A DNA stretch of 64,000 bases from the NCBI GenBank assembly GCA_947501555.1, contig CANMWG010000001.1:248001-312000 (forward strand). Direction: 5' to 3'. The DNA comes from an uncultured Paracoccaceae bacterium (GTDB lineage: Bacteria; Pseudomonadota; Alphaproteobacteria; Rhodobacterales; Rhodobacteraceae). Positions 52,803 to 61,377 of the stretch are shown here, one piece after another. Each line of letters begins with the position of its first letter. The stretch's first letter is position 1. The notes beneath the pieces are model-generated. The model saw only the letters and a program-made list of their open reading frames with translations. It did not search any database and was not told the origin of the DNA. Position numbers and translations under genes: made by a program.

Positions 52803-53213
52803 ATGGTGACTAAAATCTAAGTTATTAGATTTAGGTTGGGTCATTTTGGGTCTTTTTACGTGAACTAAGACTACGGAATGGCCCATCTGCATAACATCGT
52901 TGTACAAGTCTGTCTAAAATCAGACCTCTCCTGATATCAGACCGATTTTTGCAAGAAGTGCCTACTGAATCTGCAACCAAGCTTGGTTAGCGAATGGGCG
53001 CAGAAGTGAATATAGGAGTCCATGGCAGTGGTAACGCGCTGCAAATAACTTATCTAGGAAAATCTGTTTTGAAGCTTAACGAAAGTCGTTATACGCCCAA
53101 ACATAAAATAGCCAGAATGATGGGTAATTGAGATGGTTACTATTGCAACTTTCGTCGTTAAAAATTGATTGGAGTTAAGTTGGAATGTTTGATATATATA
53201 TTGAATATAGTAA
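52803..53213. other. AT-rich gap without a supported gene
   Basis: 411 bases with low GC and many stops. A dyad CTAAAATCTAA/TTAGATTTAG at about 52810-52834 may terminate the preceding gene weakly. No other structure is seen. Confidence 0.45.
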
Positions 53214-53966
53214 ATGAGCATTAGAAAAAGGGCGAATATTTCTATACTGTTGGCGACCATATTTTGTTTTTTGGCGGCCTGTTCTGGCCCGCCAAAAAAC
53301 ATCGGAATAGCTGCATCAGGAAGCGAAATAGGCGAAACTTACGAAGGTAAACTATCTGGAATATATCCCGTTTTTGTCGATCTGGCGCTTGAGAGAGACT
53401 ATTCGGCAGGTTCAGGCGCGGTTTTAGAAGCGATGGCGTTACGTCTTCTTCAGAATAACGACTACGCTGCACAGTATGCTCTTGGCGCGAACGGTCTCGC
53501 GTCGACAGCGACTGGGATATATGAAGATCGATACGCAGGAGCATTCTGTCAATACTTCCTTGAAGTCAATGATCAGGATTTGCTAGATTCTCTGAGTGGC
53601 GATTTTTTTGATGTTGATGAAGATGATAATTTGGTTCAACAGCAGGTATATGACCTGGGGTTTCGTATAGAAGATACAGAAAATGAAATTTCAGATCTAG
53701 CGTTACAACTTGAGGATAGTACTGATAATGCAGTTCGCGTGCGAACTCAGGCACTGATTGATAGACTTCAGGACAGAATAGCAGGATATAACTCCCGCAT
53801 GGATACGTTATTGGGCGTGGATTCAAGCGATGAGGATATTGAGGCATCGACGATTTTTGTCGTCAATCCGTGTCGCGATTTTAAAGTGGGGTCTACGGTC
53901 ATCATATCGAAGAATGTGAATACCGTAATTTTACAGCCAACCTTCTCTCCGTTGGTGGGGCAGTAG
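53214..53966 (+). CDS. Lipoprotein of unknown function with acidic, coiled middle
   Basis: 250 residues. The lipobox LAAC (residues about 19-22) after a hydrophobic segment indicates a lipoprotein. The mature part has an acidic block (GDFFDVDEDDNLVQQQ) and a helical, probably coiled-coil region (IEDTENEISDLALQLEDSTDNAV, LIDRLQDRIAGYNSRM). The C-terminus has a hydrophobic strand VILQPTF. No conserved domain is recognised. No good ribosome binding site precedes the ATG, but the open frame is long and clear. It lies in the AT-rich island next to insertion-sequence debris. Confidence 0.65.
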   Translation: MSIRKRANISILLATIFCFLAACSGPPKNIGIAASGSEIGETYEGKLSGIYPVFVDLALERDYSAGSGAVLEAMALRLLQNNDYAAQYALGANGLASTATGIYEDRYAGAFCQYFLEVNDQDLLDSLSGDFFDVDEDDNLVQQQVYDLGFRIEDTENEISDLALQLEDSTDNAVRVRTQALIDRLQDRIAGYNSRMDTLLGVDSSDEDIEASTIFVVNPCRDFKVGSTVIISKNVNTVILQPTFSPLVGQ

Positions 53967-54024
53967 AGGGGGGACGGGGCATTACCAAGTTGTTGGCGTT
54001 GTTCGATTGTCGTAGGCCGCTCTG

Positions 54025-54105
54025 ATGAGAATTCCTTCTGATATGCCGCGCCTGAAAGGTTTTCGTTTTTCGCGAGAGATCATCGCCTATGCTGTGTGGG
54101 CGTAC
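54025..54105 (+). mobile_element. IS6-type transposase N-terminal fragment
   Basis: Reading PRLKGFRFSREIIAYAVWAY, the start of an IS6-family transposase; then a stretch of unrelated sequence. It is the counterpart of the C-terminal piece at 50862, but the order is reversed and they may derive from different elements. Confidence 0.7.
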
Positions 54106-54148
54106 ATCATCGTTGGTGGCCGTTCTAACGACACCAGGTCAGGTCTTA

Positions 54149-54334
54149 TCAGGTCATGAGGGGCTTGATCTGACACAAGCCGCTTCTGTCGCAAAGTTTC
54201 ATCAATTCTGACCTATAGGTTGGACGATGGCAGACCGCGCGATATGCCACTTCGCTGACCGCGTAACCACGCTCGACAACCTGGGCCACAGCGTCCCGCT
54301 TGAACTCATCAGTAAAACGTATTCCTTTACTCAT
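54149..54334 (-). mobile_element. IS3-type OrfA fragment
   Basis: SKGIRFTDEFKRDAVAQVVERGYAVSEVA is the helix-turn-helix start of IS3-family OrfA proteins; the frame then continues into unrelated sequence. The remainder (orfA C-terminus and orfB) is missing. Confidence 0.75.
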
Positions 54335-54428
54335 ATCCGTCTCTCCTTGGTTCCAAAATTACCGAGCAAAGCGTCTACAAATCTATGGGCACCTCAAACC
54401 GGGCAAACGCGGTAGCGTATCGAAGCTA

Positions 54429-54716
54429 TCAGCGGCATAGGTCATACCACAAGGCTACCGGCAAATCAGGCGACTGCATCGCCACTTCAATGAAAGGCGG
54501 GTCTTCAACCGCAGCTTCAGGTCCAACCGATGGCGGCGCAAACCGCGGATCCTTGAGCCAATTGTGGATCATGTTCGCGTTCATTGCATAGCGTCGGGCA
54601 ACCTGCGCAACTGAAACGCCCCGTGGCACCGTCTGCTGGCAAATCTCCCGCTTCTCATCGTCCGACCAGCTTCTGCGCTTCCGTCGCTGGCTCATCTTGC
54701 GCCTCTTAGTGTCCAC
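54429..54716 (-). mobile_element. IS66-type TnpA fragment
   Basis: The 95-residue frame starts with a basic RRKRRSWSDDEKREICQQTV and VSVAQVARRYAMNANMIHNWLKDPRFAPP, the helix-turn-helix of IS66 OrfA/TnpA proteins. A better start is ATG at 54695. The other IS66 genes (tnpB, tnpC) are absent, so it is inactive. TGTCC/GGACA repeats flank the start. Confidence 0.8.
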
Positions 54717-54953
54717 TTATCTAAATGGACACTTAGCCAACCAAACATAGTTACGTCAGAGCGGGTTCAACGAGCGCTTACGAGGAAAAGGCCCTTTAGA
54801 ATGAATGATGAAGTTATCTGGACAAAGTCACTCAGCAATCCGATGGGCCTAATTGTCATAGCGAATTAACTCAATTGGTTAACCCGTTGTTAACACAACC
54901 TATGGTATATTATGTTTGGATAAAAAATCCCAGGGGTGCATTTCAATCTCCTG

Positions 54954-55002
54954 CCAGTGCGTTAGCCTCCGGCCCCCAACCCGTCTGATGGCAACGCACT
55001 GG
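54954..55002. repeat. Ten-base inverted repeat with long loop
   Basis: The arms CCAGTGCGTT and AACGCACTGG enclose 29 bases of GC-rich sequence (GCCTCCGGCCCCCAACCCG). It can fold as a stem-loop with no T-run. It may be the end of a mobile element or a structured RNA; I cannot name it. Confidence 0.6.
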
Positions 55003-55153
55003 GCCACTCACCACCCTTAGGTGCACCTAAACAAGCCTCGCTTTGTTCCAACAGATCGCCTTCATCGGACGGGCACTTTTGGCCAGCGAATTTTCAAGAT
55101 GAAATGGTCCAATCTCAAAACAGAAACCCGCCGATCCAAAGGAGGCGCATTAG

Positions 55154-55516
55154 TCAATGCTGGTTGTCTGAGATTTTTTGATCGTAATCGAGATAAATTA
55201 TGAACGTGAATAGCAAGCACGCGGCGACAGTAACGCCAACCGTAACCCAACCGTCCATAATGGCCATCTTTGCCAGAACTAAGAATAGAGCCACACCAGA
55301 CGCTGTCCGCGGCCAAAAATACAAAACGAGCCAAACCCCAACGGCGCTCAAAGCCATATAGTAGGCATCATCAAAACCTTGCCCAAATTGTGTTGGCATT
55401 AGCAGAACAGTAAGCGCCTCTAAGGGCTGCGCTGGTATTTGATGTTGCCCGATAACGCCTAATCCGAAGAGGATCAAACCCGCCAATGTTGACGCTGCAT
55501 AGGTTAGGAATGTCAT
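55154..55516 (-). CDS. Small integral membrane protein
   Basis: 120 residues with about four hydrophobic helices (LTYAASTLAGLILFGLGVIG, YYMALSAVGVWLVLYFW, GVALFLVLAKMAIMDGW, VTVGVTVAACLLFTFIIYL). A short charged tail DQKISDNQH ends the protein. I recognise no family. The initiation context is weak. It is a single gene in the island. It could be an uncharacterised channel-like or holin-like protein; function unknown. Confidence 0.55.
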   Translation of the reverse strand: MTFLTYAASTLAGLILFGLGVIGQHQIPAQPLEALTVLLMPTQFGQGFDDAYYMALSAVGVWLVLYFWPRTASGVALFLVLAKMAIMDGWVTVGVTVAACLLFTFIIYLDYDQKISDNQH

Positions 55517-55729
55517 GGTATGAACTAGATAAATTGATTCATTACTAGTATTTTACCCCCCTCACGGCGTGAAGGAAAGTGCCAAATCACACATTCACAC
55601 AACTCTTACGGGCGTAAATTTTGACGGATACTAGCGACAACTTTTATCGTCATGTCGAGCTTAAATTTTATCGTCGAGCGGCAGGTTGATTATCAGGGGA
55701 CGATATCAATGCCAACAATTATTGCTCGG

Positions 55730-55870
55730 CTAAACCGATGAAACAGCTCGGACACGAACTGCCATCAAGCGCTTTCGAAGCAAGGGTTTCAATCCCGCAA
55801 TTCTTGATGACTTTTGGCCATCGCTGAGAAGACCGACGGCTAACAAGCCAATAATAACAAGGTCAAGCAT
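55730..55870 (-). CDS. Possible 46-residue membrane peptide
   Basis: MLDLVIIGLLAVGLL starts a 46-residue peptide that continues with a basic tail (RKRLMAVRVRAVSS). GGAG stands seven bases before the ATG (at 55870), which is an excellent initiation site. A longer in-frame start is possible at 55936 without such a signal. A single hydrophobic helix with a basic tail fits small membrane toxins or regulators, but there is no proof of function. Confidence 0.45.
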   Translation of the reverse strand: MLDLVIIGLLAVGLLSDGQKSSRIAGLKPLLRKRLMAVRVRAVSSV

Positions 55871-56324
55871 CGTTACGCTCCATTTCGCTTCATTCTGTGC
55901 AGTCCAGTGTATTGGCGATGCAACTTTCGAGAGCATATCTAACAGCGGTTGTGCTTGCCGTTAACCTGCTCTTCGGTACAGCCCTAGACGCATTCGGATA
56001 GGTTTAGCGCCCGATTGCTCTTTGTTTGATAGTAAATCGCGGGGAATTTTAGGAAGACTACGTCAACCATGGGCACGACAATGGCAAAAGTGCAAAAAAG
56101 ATAACTGCTCCCGAAAAATTTAATTCACCCATTTTGATCCACGCTTCAGATGAGCAATCGCGAGCAGTGCAGCGAATGACCGCAAGGCGGGCTGCGGCCG
56201 CAGCATCAAGAGTGTCCGGTGAAAGGCCGCTTTGGGCTCAAAGCATGCGTAATTGGGCAGCCCTCTGTTCTTAGGTCGAGCTTCCATAGGATCACAGGAT
56301 AGCTGTGAGCAAGGGAGACAGAAA
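55871..56324. other. Gap without a supported gene
   Basis: 454 bases with AT-rich and GC-rich patches. A 27-residue frame (MQLSRAYLTAVVLAVNLLFG start at 55918) is present but has no ribosome binding site. The right part contains GC-rich IS-flank-like sequence leading to the IS110-type fragment. Confidence 0.4.
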
Positions 56325-56690
56325 ATGGATTACTTTACTGGATTAGATGTGTCGCTGCGGTCGTGTGCACTTTGCATCGATGATGCGAAGGGGACGGTGC
56401 TGTTGGAGGGTGAGTTGCCGTGTGAGGTCAGCGACATTGCTGTGTGCCTTGCTAGTTTCCCCCAGGCAAGCCATTTACATCCCTACAGAGAAGTTCCTCA
56501 GATTCCTGCTGTGGCGACAGGTCCAGATTGCGACCATGACTTATGCAGGAACGGAGTTTTTGAGGGAAGCGTCCGGTTGCTGGTGAGGTTTGGTGCAATG
56601 TTGGGCGCCCCGGAAAGGGGCGGGGCCTGGATGAACCGATCCCCGCTTGCCAGTCGCCCTCTGGGCGTCGCCACTTAGCGCAGTGCTTGC
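56325..56690 (+). mobile_element. IS110-type transposase N-terminal fragment
   Basis: MDYFTGLDVSLRSCALCIDD and LLEGELPCEVSDIAVCLASFP match the RuvC-like N-terminus of IS110-family transposases (first Asp motif in GLDVS). After about 45 codons the match ends and other transposon-like sequence follows. AAGGGAG precedes the ATG. The element is truncated. Confidence 0.75.
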
Positions 56691-57097
56691 TCTAAGAGGG
56701 CGCGTAGCATTGGGTTTTCCACCCGCGCCACGTCCGCAGCCGTCAACTGTCCTTGCACGCGGACCTCATGGCCGTCCGGTGCTGGCGCCGATTTGTAGGA
56801 GCGGTCAAGTCCGTAGCCGGTCCAGTCAAGTCGCTCTAGTTCGATTTGCCCGCCAGTCGCGTCGATATGGGGCTCGTATATCGTACACCACCCGTCTGCC
56901 AGTCGCTCAGGATCAAATAGCCAGCGCATACCTCCGGGGTGTGTTTCTGCCCTCATGAACTCCTGAAGGTTGTTAAAGCAGCTTTTCACTTGTGGCGGCT
57001 CGGCGAATGCCCACTGAGCGCTAAACATTAGTGTAAGAGCGGTCGTCAATCTTAGTTTTTTCAAGTTTTGTTCCAGTTCGATATAGTCATTTTTCAT
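56675..57097 (-). CDS. Secreted hypothetical protein, 140 aa
   Basis: About 140 residues from the ATG at 57097; a longer frame begins at 57127. The segment LRLTTALTLMFSAQWAFAEPPQ is a signal peptide. The mature part has two cysteines (KSCFNN, DGWCTIYE) and a segment WTGYGLDRSYKSA followed by a hydrophilic C-terminus rich in Ala and Glu. No domain is recognised. Codon use resembles the chromosomal genes more than the island. Function unknown. Confidence 0.6.
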   Translation of the reverse strand: MKNDYIELEQNLKKLRLTTALTLMFSAQWAFAEPPQVKSCFNNLQEFMRAETHPGGMRWLFDPERLADGWCTIYEPHIDATGGQIELERLDWTGYGLDRSYKSAPAPDGHEVRVQGQLTAADVARVENPMLRALLEQALR

Positions 57098-57127
57098 CCG
57101 GAGGGTGTTCGCTTTTCGGAGTGCCAA

Positions 57128-57771
57128 CTATGTAGCCGTAACGCCCTAAGTATATGAATGTCAAAGATTTTTGTGGATTGACTTCTCTTGACTTTGGCGG
57201 CAGTCGGGCAGCCAGGGCTTGTGCAGGGTGCATCATCGGTTGAAACGGATGCGTTGCAGACCTGCCCTGCATGTTGCCCGCTGGGTTGCTCTGGCGTTAG
57301 GGTGCTATTTCGCCCCAGCCGTAAACGAACCCCCATCAAACCTTCACCGCCTCAAACCTTTCCGATGCCGGTAAATCTTGCGTTCGCGATGCCTAAAGGT
57401 AGACGCAGCACGAAGGCGAATTGGTTGACCCAAACAAGCGGACACATCTGGCGACGGAATCAACAGTCAGCAGACAAACGGGTGATTCGAGCAACCACTG
57501 GATGCAAGTTCGGCGACAATATTCAGCGTTGCTGGCAACCGTTGAGAGATCAGTATCAATGCCTCATTTGCGCCGCATATTGCCGGCATTTCGGAGCGAA
57601 AGCGGCTAAAGAAAAAATATCTCAGGGGGGTGTTGCGGTCTGTTTTTTAAGCATTTTTTCCAGGCCGTCCTCCAAATTGCCGATTTTATGGTCAATTCAA
57701 TCGACCCGTTTGAACTTTCATTTTCGCCAAGCTAAGTCCGGTTTTGATCACTCACAGTTACGAGAAATGAA
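57128..57771. other. Gap without a supported gene
   Basis: About 640 bases. Overlapping short frames on both strands are rich in Arg/Pro/Cys and look non-coding. No tRNA, terminator or IS end is clear. It may be the right-hand border of the island. Confidence 0.4.
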
Positions 57772-58695
57772 ATGTTTGAGCTGCCACGACCGAGCCTACT
57801 TGTACTCTCTGTTCTATTCAGTCTTCAGGGTGCAAATGCGGTTTTTGCCCAAGAGCTTGATGAACTCACCGAAATTGAATCCGACGCGACCCACCGCATA
57901 GACAATGCGGCCATGCTTTCGGCATTGACCATGCGCGCAACTGCACAATCGTGCGCGATTAATTCTGGTGTCGATGCAGAAAAATACACCGCATCACTTA
58001 CCCAGACCAAGAGCGACTTCGATCAAACGCTGAAAGGGCTGACCGACGGCGATGAAACACTTAACCTTGTTGGTGAAGAAAGCGCGCATTCAATTCTGGA
58101 GATGCTTGACTTTATTGACGACAGTTTGCCGCTGTTTGAGCGCGCCTTGGACACGGCCAGCGATACCAGCGTCACGCGGGTCCATTTTATGGATCACGCG
58201 TTAGAAGGTTTCACCAATCGGATTTTTCTCTACACTGAAATTCTATCGGCGAACGTCGTCGGTAAGTATTCTGATCCGTTTGTCTTGACACTCGCTGATG
58301 CCTTTATGGTCAGCCTGGCTGCGCGCCAACGCACGCTTAGTCAGCGGTTGTTCTACAAGGCCTGCTATGCATGGTCAGATTTCCACCCAGAGGATGCACA
58401 AGCCAACTTGGCAGAAGATGTCGAGATATTTGAGCGCTCATTGGACGCCATGCAGAATGGCCTGCCCGACTTGGGCATTCAGCCCGCACCCACGCCTGAA
58501 ATCGCGAGCAAGCTAGACGAAGTGATGGTCGCTTGGGAGGCTGTCAAAGAGCCGCTTGGTGTTCTGACGCAGGGTGGGACGTTGCCCGATGCCGACAAAG
58601 CCGCTTTACTTGGCAATCTTGATGCAAGTGCGGTCGTTTTTGGTGAGCTGACAGATACTTACAGCGCTTACGCCACACGCCATCACGGCCAGTAA
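57772..58695 (+). CDS. Periplasmic protein made of PilJ-N-type (type IV pili MCP N-terminal) helical domains
   Basis: 307 residues with a signal peptide (LLVLSVLFSLQGANAVFAQE). Two four-helix-type segments are visible: HRIDNAAMLSALTMRATAQSCAI (about 41-63) and FMVSLAARQRTLSQRLFYKACYAW (about 177-202). The RQRTLSQRL motif is characteristic of PilJ/NarX-like periplasmic sensor domains. Unlike normal family members it has no membrane helix or cytoplasmic output. It may be a soluble binding partner for a membrane sensor, such as the GGDEF-EAL protein that has the same domain. It stands 157 bases upstream of a solute-binding protein gene in the same orientation. Confidence 0.75.
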   Translation: MFELPRPSLLVLSVLFSLQGANAVFAQELDELTEIESDATHRIDNAAMLSALTMRATAQSCAINSGVDAEKYTASLTQTKSDFDQTLKGLTDGDETLNLVGEESAHSILEMLDFIDDSLPLFERALDTASDTSVTRVHFMDHALEGFTNRIFLYTEILSANVVGKYSDPFVLTLADAFMVSLAARQRTLSQRLFYKACYAWSDFHPEDAQANLAEDVEIFERSLDAMQNGLPDLGIQPAPTPEIASKLDEVMVAWEAVKEPLGVLTQGGTLPDADKAALLGNLDASAVVFGELTDTYSAYATRHHGQ

Positions 58696-58852
58696 ACTTC
58701 GCAGATTTCAACTGGACACAACAGGTTTGCGACATCTGAGGCCATCACATGATGTCTGATCATACCCAATGCGATCTTCTGTTTGTCCGGAAATACTGCG
58801 GCAAACACACCCCGAAAGGTGGTGTGACAGCATGACGAGAGAGATAAAGACC

Positions 58853-60391
58853 ATGAAAAGAACAACGCTAGCCATTGCAATTTCGACAACATTCTTAACG
58901 GTACCGGCTTTCGCTGACGGCCATTTGATGGTCTCGGACACACCGCTGACACTGGATGCCCATATGCATTTCGGTCGCCGGGAATATGATCCGAACTGGC
59001 CAGTTGAGTTGGAAGCACAGCGTTTGACAGGTGTGACCCTGAACAACGTGACTGTTGATAACACCACAAACGGCCGCAAAGCCTTTGAATGGATGATCAC
59101 GGGCACCGGGCTGCCAGATATCGTTGGCGGCGTGCATCTCAAAGACAACATCAACCGCTTTGGGCCGGAAGGCGCATTCCTTTCCTTGGATGAGTTGATC
59201 GCCGCACATGCGCCAAACATCTACGCGCAGATGCAGGCCAATCCTGAGGTGTTCAACTCTGTCCGTGCCTATGATGGCGAGTTGTATTTCGTGCCGTACC
59301 TGACTGATGGCAAATATGGCCGGGCTTACTTTATCCGTCAGGACTGGCTTGAAACCCTTGGCTTGGAAGCGCCTGATACAGTCGATGAGCTTTACGCGGT
59401 TCTTACAGCGTTTCGCGACGGGGATCCAAACGGCAACGGCCTGCAAGACGAAGTGCCCGCGTTTTTCCGTCATTGGCAAGAGGCGCTGCGCCTTGTGACA
59501 TTCTGGGATGGCCGCACATCAGGGTCCGATACATATCATGACTTCCATGTTGTTGATGGCGAAATTCGCCATGGGTATGCTGGTGAGGGTTACCGGGAAG
59601 GCATCGCGCATATCGCAAAATGGTATGCAGAGGGTTTGATTGACCCCGAACTCTTCTCACGGGGCACGTCCAGCCGTGAATTCATGTTGGAAAACAACCT
59701 TGGCGGTTTCACGCATGATTGGTTCGCATCAACCGCGTCCTACAACGACTCACTGGCCGAAAGCATCGAGGGTTTCAGTCTGCAAGCTATGTTGCCCCCT
59801 GCGTCGATCTCTGGTGTGCGGATGGCCGAACATCGCCGGACCCCGATCCGCCCAGAAGGCTGGGGGATCAGCTATTCAAATCCGAACCCCGTTGAAACCA
59901 TCAAATACATGGATTTCTGGTGGTCAGAAGAGGGGCGCCGTTTGGCGAACTTTGGTATTGAAGGCCAACACTATACACTGGTTGATGGCAAAGCGGTCTT
60001 TACCGACGCGGTCTTGGGCAACGAACGCCCGGTCAACTCTCAAATGAGCGACATCGGTGCGCAAGTGCAGCGCGGTTTCTGGCAGGACTATAGCTACGAA
60101 GAGCAGTGGACAAACGAACACGCCTTGCGCGGGATCGCTCTGTACGACAGTGGCGACTATTTGGTCGACCAGTTCTTGGGTGTGTCATTCAACCAAGAAG
60201 AGCAGGCCATTTACGACAGACATTGGGTCGCCATTCAGACCTACATGCTCGACAAGCAAAGAAGCTGGGTTTTGGGCGAGACTGATGTGAACGCCGAATG
60301 GGACTCCTACCAAGCGGCACTTGAAAGCCTTGGCCTGTCAAAAGTTCTGAATGCAATGCAGTCGGCTTATGACCGGCAGTACGGCGAGTAA
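58853..60391 (+). CDS. Orphan extracellular solute-binding protein (family 1, LplA/LipO-like)
   Basis: 512 residues with a signal peptide (TTLAIAISTTFLTVPAFADG). The fold is that of ABC-transporter binding proteins for oligosaccharides or glycans: GTGLPDIVGG, FVPYLTDGKYGRAYFIRQDWLETLGLEAPDTVDELYAVLTAFR, then GDPNGNGLQDEVP, a Ca-binding-like loop found in LplA-type proteins. SAWGISY-type segments (RPEGWGISYS) follow. No permease or ATPase gene is adjacent, which is unusual for such a protein. It may serve an unlinked transporter or act as a chemosensory binder. The family is rarer in alphaproteobacteria. Confidence 0.85.
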   Translation: MKRTTLAIAISTTFLTVPAFADGHLMVSDTPLTLDAHMHFGRREYDPNWPVELEAQRLTGVTLNNVTVDNTTNGRKAFEWMITGTGLPDIVGGVHLKDNINRFGPEGAFLSLDELIAAHAPNIYAQMQANPEVFNSVRAYDGELYFVPYLTDGKYGRAYFIRQDWLETLGLEAPDTVDELYAVLTAFRDGDPNGNGLQDEVPAFFRHWQEALRLVTFWDGRTSGSDTYHDFHVVDGEIRHGYAGEGYREGIAHIAKWYAEGLIDPELFSRGTSSREFMLENNLGGFTHDWFASTASYNDSLAESIEGFSLQAMLPPASISGVRMAEHRRTPIRPEGWGISYSNPNPVETIKYMDFWWSEEGRRLANFGIEGQHYTLVDGKAVFTDAVLGNERPVNSQMSDIGAQVQRGFWQDYSYEEQWTNEHALRGIALYDSGDYLVDQFLGVSFNQEEQAIYDRHWVAIQTYMLDKQRSWVLGETDVNAEWDSYQAALESLGLSKVLNAMQSAYDRQYGE

Positions 60392-60728
60392 AAGCGCGGT
60401 TTAGGGGCAGGCTCCCGCCATCGGACATCCCCCAAGGGGCATGAACGATGGTGAGGGACCGACCCTAAGCGGCATTTGCAGCAATGAGGATGGAACCGTT
60501 ACGTGATTCAGGTTTTCGTATCACGATTTCGGCCGCGTCTTTTTCGTCTAACTGTCCGTTGCTTTCCACCAGCGCTTATTCAAGGTCACACGCAGCACTT
60601 CATAGGTCTTTATGGAACAAGCGACGTACCAACCACGCCTAATAGGATTGTCGCCGCACCCACGCGAAAAATGGCAGCCGACATCAAAAAACCCCCTCTT
60701 TGATTTGATCATTCATCTTGGCGCACAC
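60392..60728. other. Gap without a supported gene
   Basis: 337 bases. No open frame with a convincing start is seen, and no clear terminator. The pseudouridine synthase gene ends at the right border. Confidence 0.4.
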
Positions 60729-61280
60729 TTACGGCGCTTTGACCGGCATCCAGGATCCGCTCGCTATCCCGTCCAATGTCCAGCTGCCCACCCGCCAGCG
60801 GACCAGTCTGAGCGTTGGGAACCCGATATGGGCCGTCATCCGCCGCACCTGCCGGTTGCGTCCTTCGCTGATGGTGATTTCTACCCATTGGTCGGGTACG
60901 GATTTGCGGAACCTCACGGGTGGGTCGCGCTCCCATAACAACGGTGGATCGATGAGCCGGGCCTTTGCAGGCCGTGTAGGTCCGTCCTTCAATGTGACCC
61001 CATTGCGCAGTGCTTGCAGATCACTGTCTCCCGGTGCCCCTTCGACCTGCACGAGGTAAGTTTTGCTCAGCTTGTGTTTGGGGTCTGCGATCCGCGCTTG
61101 CAGTTTCCCGTCATCCGTCAAGACCAAAAGCCCTTCGCTGTCCCGGTCCAGCCTGCCTGCGGGATAGACACCCGGCACGTCAATATAGGCCGACAAGGTC
61201 GGTCGGGGCGAGGGGCTACGTGCATCTGTGAACTGTGACAAGACGCCGAAGGGTTTGTTGAAAAGGATCACCTGAGCCAT
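60729..61280 (-). CDS. RluE-type pseudouridine synthase
   Basis: 183 residues from the ATG at 61280. The RsuA/RluE-family core is present: [35 protein letters not shown] with the catalytic Asp, [11 protein letters not shown], and [23 protein letters not shown]. There is no N-terminal S4 domain, which fits RluE (23S rRNA position 2457 in E. coli). It isomerises uridine to pseudouridine in rRNA. It is a single gene, divergent from the nucleotidyltransferase. Confidence 0.92.
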   Translation of the reverse strand: MAQVILFNKPFGVLSQFTDARSPSPRPTLSAYIDVPGVYPAGRLDRDSEGLLVLTDDGKLQARIADPKHKLSKTYLVQVEGAPGDSDLQALRNGVTLKDGPTRPAKARLIDPPLLWERDPPVRFRKSVPDQWVEITISEGRNRQVRRMTAHIGFPTLRLVRWRVGSWTLDGIASGSWMPVKAP

Positions 61281-61377
61281 GGCTGCGGTGTGCCGGATTT
61301 TTGCCGGCGCGTCCATGCTGTGACGCAAAGGCGGCTATTGGTATAGGTAATTGTCTGCGATAATAGGGGCGATCAGA

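Noticed and set aside
55918..56001. A 27-residue hydrophobic frame on the plus strand
   Set aside because: No ribosome binding site and no homologous pattern; a chance frame is as likely.
57128..57771. Overlapping frames of 60-240 codons on both strands
   Set aside because: Arg/Pro/Cys-rich composition, no start signals and no domains; they look like non-coding sequence.
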